A stretch of DNA of 64,000 nt from an uncultured Alphaproteobacteria bacterium. GTDB taxonomy: Bacteria; Pseudomonadota; Alphaproteobacteria; Caulobacterales; Caulobacteraceae. Below, piece by piece: positions 25,768 through 34,303 of this stretch. The DNA lies in the NCBI GenBank assembly GCA_903822175.1, contig CAIJOB010000040.1, positions 186,001-250,000 of the forward strand, written 5' to 3'. Each line of letters begins with the position of its first letter. Position 1 is the stretch's first letter. The position numbers and the translations under genes are program-made. Below the pieces are notes generated by a model. The model did no database searches. It saw only the letters and a program-made list of their open reading frames with translations, and was not told where the DNA came from.

Positions 25768-26340
25768 CTAGAGCGTTTGTTCGACGCCCGTCACTTCCGG
25801 CACGTAGTGCTTGAGCATGTTCTCCACACCCGCCTTCAGCGTCGCCGAGGAGGACGGGCAGCCGGAACAGGCGCCGCGCATGTTCAGATAGACCACGCCG
25901 GTCGCCACATCGAAGCGGTTGAACAGGATGTCGCCGCCGTCCTGCGCCACCGCGGGGCGGATGCGGGTGTCGAGCAGATCCTTGATCTCGGCGACGATCT
26001 GGGCGGTTTCGCCCTCGTAGACGCCCTCGTCGTGGCCGCCCGCCGCGTCGTCCGAACCCGCGAACAGCGGCAAGCCCGAGGTAAAGTGGTCCATGATCGC
26101 CGCCAGGATCGGCGCCTTCAGGTGGCTCCAGTCGTGATCGCCGAGCTTGCCGACGGTCAGGAAGTCGGGGCCAAAGAACACCCGCTCGACGCCCTCGATG
26201 GAAAACAGCTCGGCGGCGAGCGGCGAGACGGCGCCGGCCTCCGCGTCACGGAAGTCGCGTGTGCCCTCGCCCATGACGTCGCGCCCGGGCAGGAACTTCA
26301 GAACCTCGGGGTTCGGGGTCGGCTCGGTCTGAATGAACAT
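25768..26340 (-). CDS. NifU-family Fe-S scaffold protein (NfuA-like)
   Basis: 190 residues from the ATG at 26340 (MFIQTEPTPNPEVLKF). The N-terminal Nfu_N domain covers about 1-90; the C-terminal NifU domain (about 105-185) carries the cluster ligands in MRGACSGCPSSSATLK (C-x2-C). This two-domain layout is that of alphaproteobacterial and mitochondrial Nfu proteins, which carry 4Fe-4S clusters to client enzymes. It lies next to tsaB and close to miaB, a 4Fe-4S enzyme. Confidence 0.93.
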   Translation of the reverse strand: MFIQTEPTPNPEVLKFLPGRDVMGEGTRDFRDAEAGAVSPLAAELFSIEGVERVFFGPDFLTVGKLGDHDWSHLKAPILAAIMDHFTSGLPLFAGSDDAAGGHDEGVYEGETAQIVAEIKDLLDTRIRPAVAQDGGDILFNRFDVATGVVYLNMRGACSGCPSSSATLKAGVENMLKHYVPEVTGVEQTL

Positions 26341-26377
26341 GCGGCAGATGTGGCCCGTGTAAGGGCGGAGCGCAAGT

Positions 26378-26851
26378 TCAGGCAAGGTCGGCGATCTCGT
26401 CGTCGGTGAGGTCGCCGGGCACCAGCGTCACCGGCACCTTGCGCGCGCCCCAGGTGACGCCCTCCTTGGCGAGCGAGGCGACCAGTGGTCCAGGGCCGCG
26501 CCCGCCGACCGCGGCGGCCAGCACCAAGATCTTGATGTCGGGGTCGGAGCCGATCACTTCGCGCAGCGCCGTGCGGACGTTTTCGGCGTGCTTGATGATG
26601 AACTCCGGCGGCAGGCCAGTCTCAGCCTGCACCCGCGCCGCGGAGTTCTGCAGGATGGCCTCGGCCTCTTCGCGGGCCTGGCGTTCGATCTCCTCGCGCA
26701 CGCCCGACCAGTGGTCGAAATACTCCGGCTCGATGACCCGCAGCAGCGCCACGTGGCCGCCGGTCGAGCGGGCGCGGCGGCAGGCGAAGCGCAGCGCCGC
26801 CTCGAACTCCGGCGTGTCGTCGGCGACGACCAGGAACTTGCGCTGGCTCAT
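26378..26851 (-). CDS. Universal stress protein (UspA family)
   Basis: 157 residues of the UspA alpha/beta fold. Start KFLVVADDTPEFEAALRFAC matches the first strand and helix. The late segment LVLAAAVGGRGPGPLVASLA occupies the nucleotide-binding loop, but the classical G-x2-G-x9-G(S/T) pattern is only partly met (GGRGPGPLVAS), so ATP binding is uncertain. It lies 37 bases after trpS and 37 bases before the NifU-like gene, in the same direction. Confidence 0.85.
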   Translation of the reverse strand: MSQRKFLVVADDTPEFEAALRFACRRARSTGGHVALLRVIEPEYFDHWSGVREEIERQAREEAEAILQNSAARVQAETGLPPEFIIKHAENVRTALREVIGSDPDIKILVLAAAVGGRGPGPLVASLAKEGVTWGARKVPVTLVPGDLTDDEIADLA

Positions 26852-26888
26852 GAGGGGACGGTGCGGCGCCTTTTGACACCACGCAAGC

Positions 26889-27923
26889 TCAGCCCGCCCA
26901 GTAGCCGACGATGCGCTTGACCTCGGCCAGCGTTGGGGCGGCGACCTCGCGGGCCCGCTCGGCGCCGGCGCCCAGAATCTTGTCGATCTCCACCGGGTCG
27001 GCCAGCAGGCGGCGCATCTCGCCGCCGATCGGGCCCATGACCGAGACGGCGAGGTCGGCGAGCTGGGGCTTCAGCTTGCCAAAGCCCTGACCGGCGAACT
27101 CGGTCAGCACATCCTGCGCCGTGCGGCCGGCGAGCGCCGCATAGACGCCGACCAGGTTCTGCGCCTCGGGACGGCCCGCCAGATCGTCCAGCTTTTCCGG
27201 CAGCAGCTCGGCGTCGGTCTTGGCCTTGCGGATCTTCTGCGAGATGGCGTCGGCGTCGTCGGTGAGGTTGATCCGCGAATTGTCCGAAGGGTCGGACTTG
27301 GACATCTTCACCGCGCCGTCGCGCAGGCTCATGATCCGCGCACCCGGCCCCTGGGTCAGGGCTTCGGGGAGCGGGAAGAAGCCTGGCGCCTCGAAGTCGT
27401 GGTTGAACTTCTGGGCGATGTCGCGGGTGAGCTCCAGGTGTTGGCGCTGGTCCTCGCCCACCGGCACGTGGGTCGCCTTGTAGACCAGGATGTCGGCGGC
27501 CTGTAGCACCGGGTAGGTGTAGAGCCCGACGCTGGAGCGCTCCTTGTGCTTGCCGGCCTTGTCCTTGAACTGGGTCATCCGGTCGAGCCAGCCGAGCCGC
27601 GCCACGCAGTTGAAGATCCAGGCGAGTTCGGCGTGTTCCGGCACCGCCGACTGGGCGAAGATGGTGGCGACCTTGGGGTCGAGGCCGGTCGCCAGATAGG
27701 CCGCGGTGATCTCGCGGACGTTGGACTTCAGCTTCTTCGGATCGGTCCACTCGGTGAGCGCATGCAGGTCAGCGACGAAGATGAAGGTCTCCATCTCGTG
27801 CTGCAGGCGGGCGAATTTCACGAGCGCGCCGAGGTAGTTGCCCAGGTGCAGGTCGCCGGTCGGCTGCACGCCGGAGAGCACGCGAGACTTACCCGTGAAG
27901 GGGGCTGGGGCTTGGTCGGTCAT
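26889..27923 (-). CDS. trpS: Tryptophanyl-tRNA synthetase
   Basis: 344 residues from the ATG at 27923 (MTDQAPAPF); the longer frame to 27959 has no ribosome site. Class Ic synthetase. The HIGH-type motif is HLGNYLGAL (about residue 27) in [13 protein letters not shown], and the KMSKS motif is [13 protein letters not shown] near residue 205. Length is usual for bacterial TrpRS. It starts the run toward usp and nfu. Confidence 0.97.
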   Translation of the reverse strand: MTDQAPAPFTGKSRVLSGVQPTGDLHLGNYLGALVKFARLQHEMETFIFVADLHALTEWTDPKKLKSNVREITAAYLATGLDPKVATIFAQSAVPEHAELAWIFNCVARLGWLDRMTQFKDKAGKHKERSSVGLYTYPVLQAADILVYKATHVPVGEDQRQHLELTRDIAQKFNHDFEAPGFFPLPEALTQGPGARIMSLRDGAVKMSKSDPSDNSRINLTDDADAISQKIRKAKTDAELLPEKLDDLAGRPEAQNLVGVYAALAGRTAQDVLTEFAGQGFGKLKPQLADLAVSVMGPIGGEMRRLLADPVEIDKILGAGAERAREVAAPTLAEVKRIVGYWAG

Positions 27924-28050
27924 GATGAGGCTTCTCGGAAGTTTGGCGTAAGGGCGCAAGCGCCGCGTTCAGCGGTCGGGTCGGCTCAACGCCATCGCCA
28001 GAGGTTGCGCACCGGAGAAACCATGGCTGGGCAATAGTCCCCGCGCGCGG

Positions 28051-29673
28051 TCACGACAAGTCTTCGGGCTTAACCCGCCGGCTGCGCAGAGCGCCGCGGA
28101 CTTCGCTCAGCGTCATGCCGCCGGTCCCGAACAGCAGAGCCGGATAGACCGTGCCGGCGGCGACGGCGACCAGGCCCACGGCGAACTCCTTGGGCCCGAT
28201 GCGGCTGATGTGGAAATGGCCGAACAGGCCCTGGATGTGGCTGCGCCAATGGCCGGCGGCGAACAGCAGGACGCCGAGCGCGACGTTGGCGATCAGGATG
28301 CGCACCAGCCGCGCCACAGCCTCCGGCGCCGGACGATAGTGCGAGCGCCTGGCCAGCACCGTCGCCATCATCGCCACATTGGTCCACCAGGCGACGGTGG
28401 TCGCCGCCGCCACGCCCGGCACCCCGATCAGGTAGAAGAGCGTCACGCCCACGGCCACGTTCACGCCGACCGAGACCAGGCCGAGCCGCATCGGCGTCTG
28501 GGTGTCCTGGCGGGCGAAGAAGGCGCGGTTGAACAGCTGGGCCGCGACGAAGGCCGGCACGCCCCAGCCGTAGAAGAACAGGGCGTTGGCCGTCTGGTGG
28601 GCGTCGCTCACGGTGAACTCGCCGCGCGTGTACATGCCGTCGATCAGGAAGAACGGAATGGTCACCAGCGCCACCGCGCAGGGGAGCGCAAAGGCCATGG
28701 AAAACAGCACCGCCTCGTCCATCGCCGCCCGCGCGCCCGTCTCATCCTTGGCGTGGATCGACCGCGAAAGCTTGGGCAGCAGGGCGACGCCGATGGCCAC
28801 CCCGATCAGGCCCTGCGGCAGCTGGTAGAGCCGGTCGCAGTAGAACAGCCACGACCGCGCGCCGTTCACCTGGCTGACCAAGATGCCGGAGACGAAGACG
28901 CTGATCTGTGTGGCGCTGGCGGCGATGGCGCCCGGCACGGCCAGGCCGATCAGCTTCCTGATCTCCGGCGTCAGGCGCGGCCAGCGCACATCGACCTTGG
29001 CGCCCGACCTGCGCACGCCCCACCAGAGCAGGGCGGCCTGGCTGATCCCGGCGACGACGATGCCCATGGAGCCCCAGATCGCCGCCTGATGCGCGCTTCT
29101 GGCCGGCAGCACCGCGGCCAGCGTCCAGAGGTTCAACAGCACCGGCGCGGCGCCCGACAGGATGAAGCGGTTGCGGGCGTTCAAGACGCCGGACAGATGG
29201 GCGTAGATCGCCATGCACGGCAGGTAGGGCATGGTGATCTGGGTCAGCACGACCGCCAGCCGGAACTTCTCGGGGTTGGCGGCGAACCCCGGCGCGATCA
29301 GGTACATCAGCCACGGCATAGCCAGTTCCGCCACGATGGTGACGAAGATGCTGGCGGCCGCCAGCGTCGCCATGGCGTCGGCGGCCAGAGTGTCGGCGAT
29401 CTCTTCGCCGTCGGTCTCGAGGCTGCGCGAATAGGCCGGCACGAAGGCCGCGGCAAAGGCGCCCTCTCCAAAGATCCGCCGGAACAGATTCGGGAAGGCC
29501 CAGGCGGTGTTGTAGGCGTCGGCCACGAAGGTGGCGCTGGCCCCCATGGTGTAGCCGAGCGCCAGATCCCGCAGCAGGCCGGTGAACCGGCTGACCATGG
29601 TGAAGCTGGAATAGATCAGCGACGAGCGGATCAGGCCCGTGGATTTGGCGGCGGGGGCTGGGGATCGACTCAC
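28051..29673 (-). CDS. murJ: Lipid II flippase MurJ
   Basis: 540 residues with about 14 membrane helices. MurJ flips the peptidoglycan precursor lipid II across the inner membrane. Family blocks are SRFTGLLRDLALGYTMGAS near the N-terminus, AYNTAWAFPNLFRRIFGEGA, AFVPAYSR, and MPYLPCMAIYAHLSGVLNARNRF around residue 150. The start overlaps nothing; a family 1 intergenic repeat lies directly upstream and marks the edge of the accessory block. In Caulobacter-type genomes murJ neighbours glnD; here 10.7 kb lie between them. Confidence 0.96.
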   Translation of the reverse strand: MSRSPAPAAKSTGLIRSSLIYSSFTMVSRFTGLLRDLALGYTMGASATFVADAYNTAWAFPNLFRRIFGEGAFAAAFVPAYSRSLETDGEEIADTLAADAMATLAAASIFVTIVAELAMPWLMYLIAPGFAANPEKFRLAVVLTQITMPYLPCMAIYAHLSGVLNARNRFILSGAAPVLLNLWTLAAVLPARSAHQAAIWGSMGIVVAGISQAALLWWGVRRSGAKVDVRWPRLTPEIRKLIGLAVPGAIAASATQISVFVSGILVSQVNGARSWLFYCDRLYQLPQGLIGVAIGVALLPKLSRSIHAKDETGARAAMDEAVLFSMAFALPCAVALVTIPFFLIDGMYTRGEFTVSDAHQTANALFFYGWGVPAFVAAQLFNRAFFARQDTQTPMRLGLVSVGVNVAVGVTLFYLIGVPGVAAATTVAWWTNVAMMATVLARRSHYRPAPEAVARLVRILIANVALGVLLFAAGHWRSHIQGLFGHFHISRIGPKEFAVGLVAVAAGTVYPALLFGTGGMTLSEVRGALRSRRVKPEDLS

Positions 29674-29692
29674 GGCGGCAAACTAACAGTTC

Positions 29693-29836
29693 CTCCCCTG
29701 AAGGGCACACTTCGGGGGAGGTGTCAGCGAAGCTGACGGAGGGGGTGTGGAGTTCAGCGGCGGAGGGCCTTCGCGACTTGCCCCCTCCGTCTCGTCGCTA
29801 CGCGCCGATCCACCTCCCCCGCTTCACGGGGGAGGA
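29693..29836. repeat. Intergenic repeat family 1, copy 2
   Basis: CCTCCCCTGAAGGG left edge, GGGGGAGGTGTCAGCGAAGC, GACGGAGGGGG, a short middle, CCCCCTCCGTCTCGTCGC, and a right part with CACCTCCCCCGCTTCACGGG and GGGGAGGAACTC. Fills the 166-base gap between murJ and the DUF1080 gene, at the murJ-side border of the accessory block. Confidence 0.82.
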
Positions 29837-29839
29837 ACT

Positions 29840-30526
29840 CTATTTCAGCACCTTGATCTTGATGTTCTCGAACCAGACGGGGTTGCCGTGCATCTGCAGG
29901 GCGATGGCGCCCGACTTGCCGCTGGCGAACTGCGGCCATTGCTTGAACTTGGTCGCCGCGACGCGGGCTTTGAACTCGGGCGAATTGAGGTCGTACTCGA
30001 CGACCTTCATCCCGTTCAGCCAGTGCTGCACCTTGCCGTGGTCGACGACCAGGCGGCTGTGGTTCCACTCGCCCACCGGCTTGGTCATGTCCATCGAGGG
30101 CGCGAAGAGGTAATAGGCGGCCGAGGCGCGCTCCACCGGCTGTTCGCCGTGGGCGTTGTCCAGCAGCTGGTACTCCGGCCCGCTCTGGTAGGTCTCATCG
30201 CCCACCGGGATCACGTGGTACATCACCCCGGAATTGCCCATCGGACTGATCTTCCAGTCGAAGGCCAGGTCGAAGTTCTCGAAGTTTTCCTTGGTGATAA
30301 TGTCCTTGGAAATCTTCGGCGTCGGGCCGAGCACCCCGTCCTTGACCGTCCAGCCAGCGTCCGGCTCGGCGGTCTTGAAGCCCTTCCACCCCGCCGTGGT
30401 CTTGCCATCGAACAGCAGCTTCCAGCCGCCGGCCTTTTCGGCGGCCGTCAGGGTGTTGGGAGCTTCGGCGGCGAAGGCGCCGGTGGCGAGGATGGCCAGG
30501 CAGAAACCGAGGGCGAGGGCTTTCAT
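29840..30526 (-). CDS. DUF1080 / 3-keto-disaccharide hydrolase family protein
   Basis: 228 residues with a Sec signal peptide (residues 1-19, ALALGFCLAILATGAFAAEA). The mature part is a single concanavalin-like DUF1080 domain, with typical blocks GWKLLFDGKTTAGWKGF, FDLAFDWKISPMGNSGVMYHV and EWNHSRLVVDHGKVQHWLNG. Members cleave 3-keto-glycosides made by FAD-dependent glycoside 3-dehydrogenases. The neighbouring GMC oxidoreductase and its small subunit fit this. The signal places it in the periplasm. It ends just 3 bases inside a repeat border. Confidence 0.88.
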   Translation of the reverse strand: MKALALGFCLAILATGAFAAEAPNTLTAAEKAGGWKLLFDGKTTAGWKGFKTAEPDAGWTVKDGVLGPTPKISKDIITKENFENFDLAFDWKISPMGNSGVMYHVIPVGDETYQSGPEYQLLDNAHGEQPVERASAAYYLFAPSMDMTKPVGEWNHSRLVVDHGKVQHWLNGMKVVEYDLNSPEFKARVAATKFKQWPQFASGKSGAIALQMHGNPVWFENIKIKVLK

Positions 30527-30539
30527 CTGTCGATGGCTC

Positions 30540-31175
30540 CTAAAGGCCGAGTTTCGTAAGCGCGTCCTGCACGTGCGCCTTCACCTCGGCCGAGGGGCCG
30601 GGGTCGACGGTGCGCGGGACGTTGCCGATGTAGCCGATGTCCTTGAACCCGGCTTCGGTGGTGTAATAGGCGCCGATCGTCAGGCCCCGGAACTTCTTCC
30701 AGAAGGCCATGACGGTCGGATCGGTCGACGCCGGAAGCGCCGCCAGCGCGGCGGCGCGGTCGGCGGCATTGGCCTTGCGCAGTTTGGCGCCCAGCGCGTT
30801 CAGGCCGTTCATCACCACCGGGCGGTCCTTGACCTGATCCGGATAGGGCGCGCTCACCCACTCGTCGACGAAATCGGGGATGCCGAGCGAACTGGCGGAC
30901 GGCGCGGTCCCGCTGGCCGGCAGGATGAAATCGGCGAGGATCGCGGCGGTCTGCAGCTGTTCGGCGATCATGATCCGCGACCAGGGCGCCTTCTCCGGCT
31001 TGGTCAGCTTGGGGTCGGTGCCGTAGCCCCGCGTGATGCGGTCGCCGCCCATCTTGGGGCCATAGACCACCACGCCCGCGCCCGCCGCGGTGGCGGCGCC
31101 GACGACGCCGATCCAGGCCAGCGCCGTCCGGCGATCGATCTTGGAGACATAGGGTTCTGGGGTTTCAGTGCTCAT
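30540..31175 (-). CDS. Gluconate 2-dehydrogenase subunit 3-like protein (Tat signal)
   Basis: 211 residues. The N-terminus has the twin-arginine block KIDRRTALAWIGVVGAATAAG (residues about 10-30, given here with its key DRRTALAW), so it is probably a Tat substrate. The rest is the helical subunit-3 domain found with membrane-linked GMC dehydrogenases (ILADFILPASGTAPSASSLG, FVDEWVSAPY). In such systems the small subunit carries the export signal and the FAD subunit, which has none, is exported with it. One base separates it from the GMC gene. Confidence 0.88.
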   Translation of the reverse strand: MSTETPEPYVSKIDRRTALAWIGVVGAATAAGAGVVVYGPKMGGDRITRGYGTDPKLTKPEKAPWSRIMIAEQLQTAAILADFILPASGTAPSASSLGIPDFVDEWVSAPYPDQVKDRPVVMNGLNALGAKLRKANAADRAAALAALPASTDPTVMAFWKKFRGLTIGAYYTTEAGFKDIGYIGNVPRTVDPGPSAEVKAHVQDALTKLGL

Positions 31176-31176
31176 C

Positions 31177-32877
31177 CTACAGCGCCCCCTGCTTGGCGAT
31201 GGTCGCCATGTTGTCCGCCGAGCGCCAGGCCAGCGCGATGATCGAAAGCGTCGGGTTCTTGTCGGGGCTGGAGACCATGGTCGCCCCGTCCATGATGAAC
31301 AGGTTCGGCACCGCCCAGGTCTGGCCGTACTGGTTGACCACCGAGTCGGTGTCGTTGTGGCCCATGCGCGCGGTGCCGATCTCGTGGATCATCTCGCCGC
31401 CCTTGGAGATGGCCTTGCGGCCGTCCCGCTCGACCTTGCCCGTGGGCTTGCCGCCGAGCTTCTCGATGACCTCGGTGAAGGTCTTGACCATGTGGGCCGC
31501 CTGGTTGGTCTCGCTTTCCCCCCACTTCCAGTGGAAGCGCAGCGAGGGGATTCCCCACTTGTCCTTGGTGACCGGGTCGAGCTCGCAATAGCAGTCATCG
31601 TTGGGGATCATCTCGCCACGGCCGTTGAAGCTGATGGTCGAGCCGAACTTTTCGCGCAGGCGTTGGCGAAGCGCATCGCCGGTCAGGTGCAGGTCTTCCT
31701 TGACCAGGCCGCCCAGGCCCATCGACGGCATCTGCCGGCCACCGCCGATCTCGATGTGATAGCCGCGCGGGAAGCCCAGCTCCTTCTGCTTTTCGTAGCC
31801 CCACCAGGGCACATAGGTGTGCTCCGTGCCCTGACCGTCGTCGTTGGTCGGCGGCAGGCCTTCGAGGTGCGGGAACTGGCCGCTGACGTTTAAGCCCACG
31901 GTGTCCATCAGGTAGCGGCCGACCATGCCGTGGGTGTTGCAGAGGCCATCCGGGAACTTGGAGCTCTTGGAGTTCAGCAGGATGCGGGCCGTCTCGCCGG
32001 AACCGGCCGCCAGGATCACCGACTTGGCGGTGACCGAATGGTGCTCGCCGGTCTTGCGGTCGACGTAGGAGACGCCCTTGGCCTTGCCGTCCTTGGTGAG
32101 GTCGACCTCATAGACCAGCGCATTGGTGGTGATGGTCAGGTTGCCCGTCGCCATGGCCGGGGGCAGCAGCACCGTCGTCGACTGAAAGTTGGCCCCGATG
32201 GCGCAGCCGCGGCCGCAGGGCGTGGCGAAGAGGCAGGTGTTGCGCCCCTCCATCTGGCCGGTGACCACCGCCACGTGCATCGGGATCACCGGGATGTTCA
32301 TCGCCTTGAAGGCGCGCTCGTAGAACAGCTCGAACGCCCTGGGTGGCGCATTGGGCATCAGGCAGCCGGGTGGCGAGTCGGGCGTGTTGAGCAGGTTCTG
32401 TGGCGCGTTGGCGCCGGAGACCCCGATCAGCTTCTCGGTCTTGTCGTACCAGGGGGCGACGTCGTCGTAGGTGATCGGCCAGTCGTAGCCCAGGCCATCG
32501 CGGCTGTGCGGCTTGAAGTCCAAGGGCCCAAACCGTAGCGCGATGCGGCCCCAGTGGTTGGTGCGCCCGCCCAGCATCCGCGGCCGCCACCAGATGAACG
32601 GCTCTGAGCCCTCGGCCACGGTGTAGGGCTCGTTGGGCACCTGCCAGCCGCCATCGACCGTTGCGTCATAGAAGCCGAAGGGCTTGTCCGGTGTGCCGAC
32701 GGCGCGCAGGGGCGCCTCAGCGTTGATGTTGAACATCGGGGTCTCGACGCGCGGGTCGTAGTCGCGCCCGGCCTCCAGCATCAGCACCTTCATCCCCGAC
32801 TTGGTGAGGTGATAGGCGCTCATCCCGCCGCCGGCCCCGGAGCCGACGATGATGACGTCGTAGTTGTCGGTCGCCAT
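31177..32877 (-). CDS. GMC-family FAD oxidoreductase (probable glycoside 3-dehydrogenase large subunit)
   Basis: 566 residues. The FAD-binding loop is IIVGSGAGGGMSAYHL at the N-terminus; the GMC signature region is RPRMLGGRTNHWG near residue 95. A cysteine-containing CGRGCAIGA block follows near 220. The active-site end has HEIGTARMGHN and KNPTLSIIALAWR. This is the gluconate/glucoside dehydrogenase branch of GMC enzymes, which pair with a subunit-3 protein. No signal of its own, so co-export with the Tat-signal small subunit is likely. Substrate (a disaccharide or glycoside oxidised at C3) is inferred from the DUF1080 and Gfo/Idh neighbours. No cytochrome c subunit is nearby. Confidence 0.9.
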   Translation of the reverse strand: MATDNYDVIIVGSGAGGGMSAYHLTKSGMKVLMLEAGRDYDPRVETPMFNINAEAPLRAVGTPDKPFGFYDATVDGGWQVPNEPYTVAEGSEPFIWWRPRMLGGRTNHWGRIALRFGPLDFKPHSRDGLGYDWPITYDDVAPWYDKTEKLIGVSGANAPQNLLNTPDSPPGCLMPNAPPRAFELFYERAFKAMNIPVIPMHVAVVTGQMEGRNTCLFATPCGRGCAIGANFQSTTVLLPPAMATGNLTITTNALVYEVDLTKDGKAKGVSYVDRKTGEHHSVTAKSVILAAGSGETARILLNSKSSKFPDGLCNTHGMVGRYLMDTVGLNVSGQFPHLEGLPPTNDDGQGTEHTYVPWWGYEKQKELGFPRGYHIEIGGGRQMPSMGLGGLVKEDLHLTGDALRQRLREKFGSTISFNGRGEMIPNDDCYCELDPVTKDKWGIPSLRFHWKWGESETNQAAHMVKTFTEVIEKLGGKPTGKVERDGRKAISKGGEMIHEIGTARMGHNDTDSVVNQYGQTWAVPNLFIMDGATMVSSPDKNPTLSIIALAWRSADNMATIAKQGAL

Positions 32878-32879
32878 GT

Positions 32880-34124
32880 TCAGGCTCCAGTCCGCGCCGG
32901 CAGCGGCACGTAGGTTTCAAGCGTGTCGTCGGGCAGGTGCAGGACCTGACCGGTCTCGGCGGATTTGTAGAGGGCCATGACGATCTTGGTCACCTCGACT
33001 CCGTCCTCGAAGGTCTCGATCGGCGTGCGGCCGTGGCGGAAGCAGTCGACCATGTGCCGGTTCTCGCCGATGTAGCCATAGGTGCCGGCCTCGTCCTCGA
33101 CGATCGGCATCTGGCCCTGCTCGGCGTTCTGCTTTTCCACCAGGTCCTCGCCGCCTTCGCCGGTGATGGCGCGGGAGAGGAACACCTTCAGGCTGGGATT
33201 CAGCGACGAGAACTCCATGGCGTATTCCGGCCCAAGCAGGGCCAGGTCGATGCGCAGGCCGGGGCCGACATAGGACCAGGACGTCGAAGCCTCGACGATC
33301 AGCTCCTGGCCGGTCTCGTCCTCCAGCGTGATGGTGGCGCGGGCGAAATCCTCGACCGGATGGGCCTGCATCTCGACGCCCTTGAAGTCATGGGCGAGCA
33401 CCTTGGCGTACTTGGCCTGCGTCCACTTCAGATAGCCGACCGACCCCTGCACCGACTTCACCGTCAGGCTGTCGCGCGGCGCGTCCGGCTTGGTCAGCAG
33501 GAAGCGGCCGACCTCGACAGAGTGGCACATCATGTCGCTCATGACGCCGCCGCCCTGGCGCGCGCCCTGCCAGAACCAGGGCTCGTGCGGGCCGGAATGC
33601 TCCTCCGCGGCGCGGGCCAGGTAGGGGCGGCCCGACGCGGGAACGGCGCGGCGCCAGATGACCTCCTTGCCGCGCTCGACGGCCGAGGCGAAGACCTGAT
33701 TCTCCAGATAGCCGTGGGCGAGGCCGGCGTCTTGCGCGAGCGCCAGCACCTCGCGCGCTTCGCCCAGCGTGCGGCCCAGCGGCTTTTCGCAGGCGATGGC
33801 GCGGACCTTGGACTTGCCGGATTTCACCGCGCCGTTGATCGCCCGCATGATCTCCAGGCGGCGGTCGTTGGGCGCGAGCAGCCAGACCGCGTCGATGTCG
33901 GACGCCAGCAGGCTCTCAAGGTCGCCATAGCCCTGGCAGGGGCCAAGCTCGGCGTCGTTGACCTGTTTGACCAGCGCGTCGCGATGGCTCGCGGTCGGGC
34001 TGTAGATCCCGGTGATCTGGGCGTGGCGGACCGAGGTGAAGCTCTTGGCGTGGAACTTGGCGATGAAGCCCGAGCCGATGAAGCCAATACGCAAAGGGGG
34101 CGGCGCTTCGCCTGCTCGCGCCAT
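32880..34124 (-). CDS. Gfo/Idh/MocA-family oxidoreductase
   Basis: 414 residues. N-terminal Rossmann domain with RIGFIGSGFIAKFHAKSF and the family motif ACEKPLGRT near residue 110 (EKP). The C-terminal domain contains GGGVMSDMMCHSVEVGRFLL and a C-terminal IVEDEAGTYGYIGEN block. No signal peptide is visible, so it is probably cytoplasmic. NAD(P)-dependent enzymes of this family reduce or interconvert keto-sugars and are regular partners of GMC and DUF1080 proteins. Two bases separate it from the GMC gene, so it is the first gene of the four-gene unit. Confidence 0.9.
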   Translation of the reverse strand: MARAGEAPPPLRIGFIGSGFIAKFHAKSFTSVRHAQITGIYSPTASHRDALVKQVNDAELGPCQGYGDLESLLASDIDAVWLLAPNDRRLEIMRAINGAVKSGKSKVRAIACEKPLGRTLGEAREVLALAQDAGLAHGYLENQVFASAVERGKEVIWRRAVPASGRPYLARAAEEHSGPHEPWFWQGARQGGGVMSDMMCHSVEVGRFLLTKPDAPRDSLTVKSVQGSVGYLKWTQAKYAKVLAHDFKGVEMQAHPVEDFARATITLEDETGQELIVEASTSWSYVGPGLRIDLALLGPEYAMEFSSLNPSLKVFLSRAITGEGGEDLVEKQNAEQGQMPIVEDEAGTYGYIGENRHMVDCFRHGRTPIETFEDGVEVTKIVMALYKSAETGQVLHLPDDTLETYVPLPARTGA

Positions 34125-34200
34125 GCTCTCTATTCCCCCCGAACCACTTACTTTGCGCGAACTTGGCGCCGGTGGCCGGAGAGGTCAAACCGCGACCGGG

Positions 34201-34217
34201 GTTCGGCCGGGCCGAAC
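34201..34217. promoter_or_regulatory. Perfect 17-bp palindrome between divergent sugar-module genes
   Basis: GTTCGGCC-G-GGCCGAAC lies between the divergently transcribed Gfo/Idh gene (start 34124) and transporter gene (start 34304), 77 and 87 bases from the two starts. Its place fits a shared operator. It is GC-rich like the background, so chance symmetry cannot be excluded. Confidence 0.45.
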
Positions 34218-34303
34218 GGGATCGTGACAGGTGCGTATCCGCGCCAACTGTGTAATCGATAGGCCAAGCGGGGCATCCAGACTCGCACGAGGGGGAGACG
34301 AAA

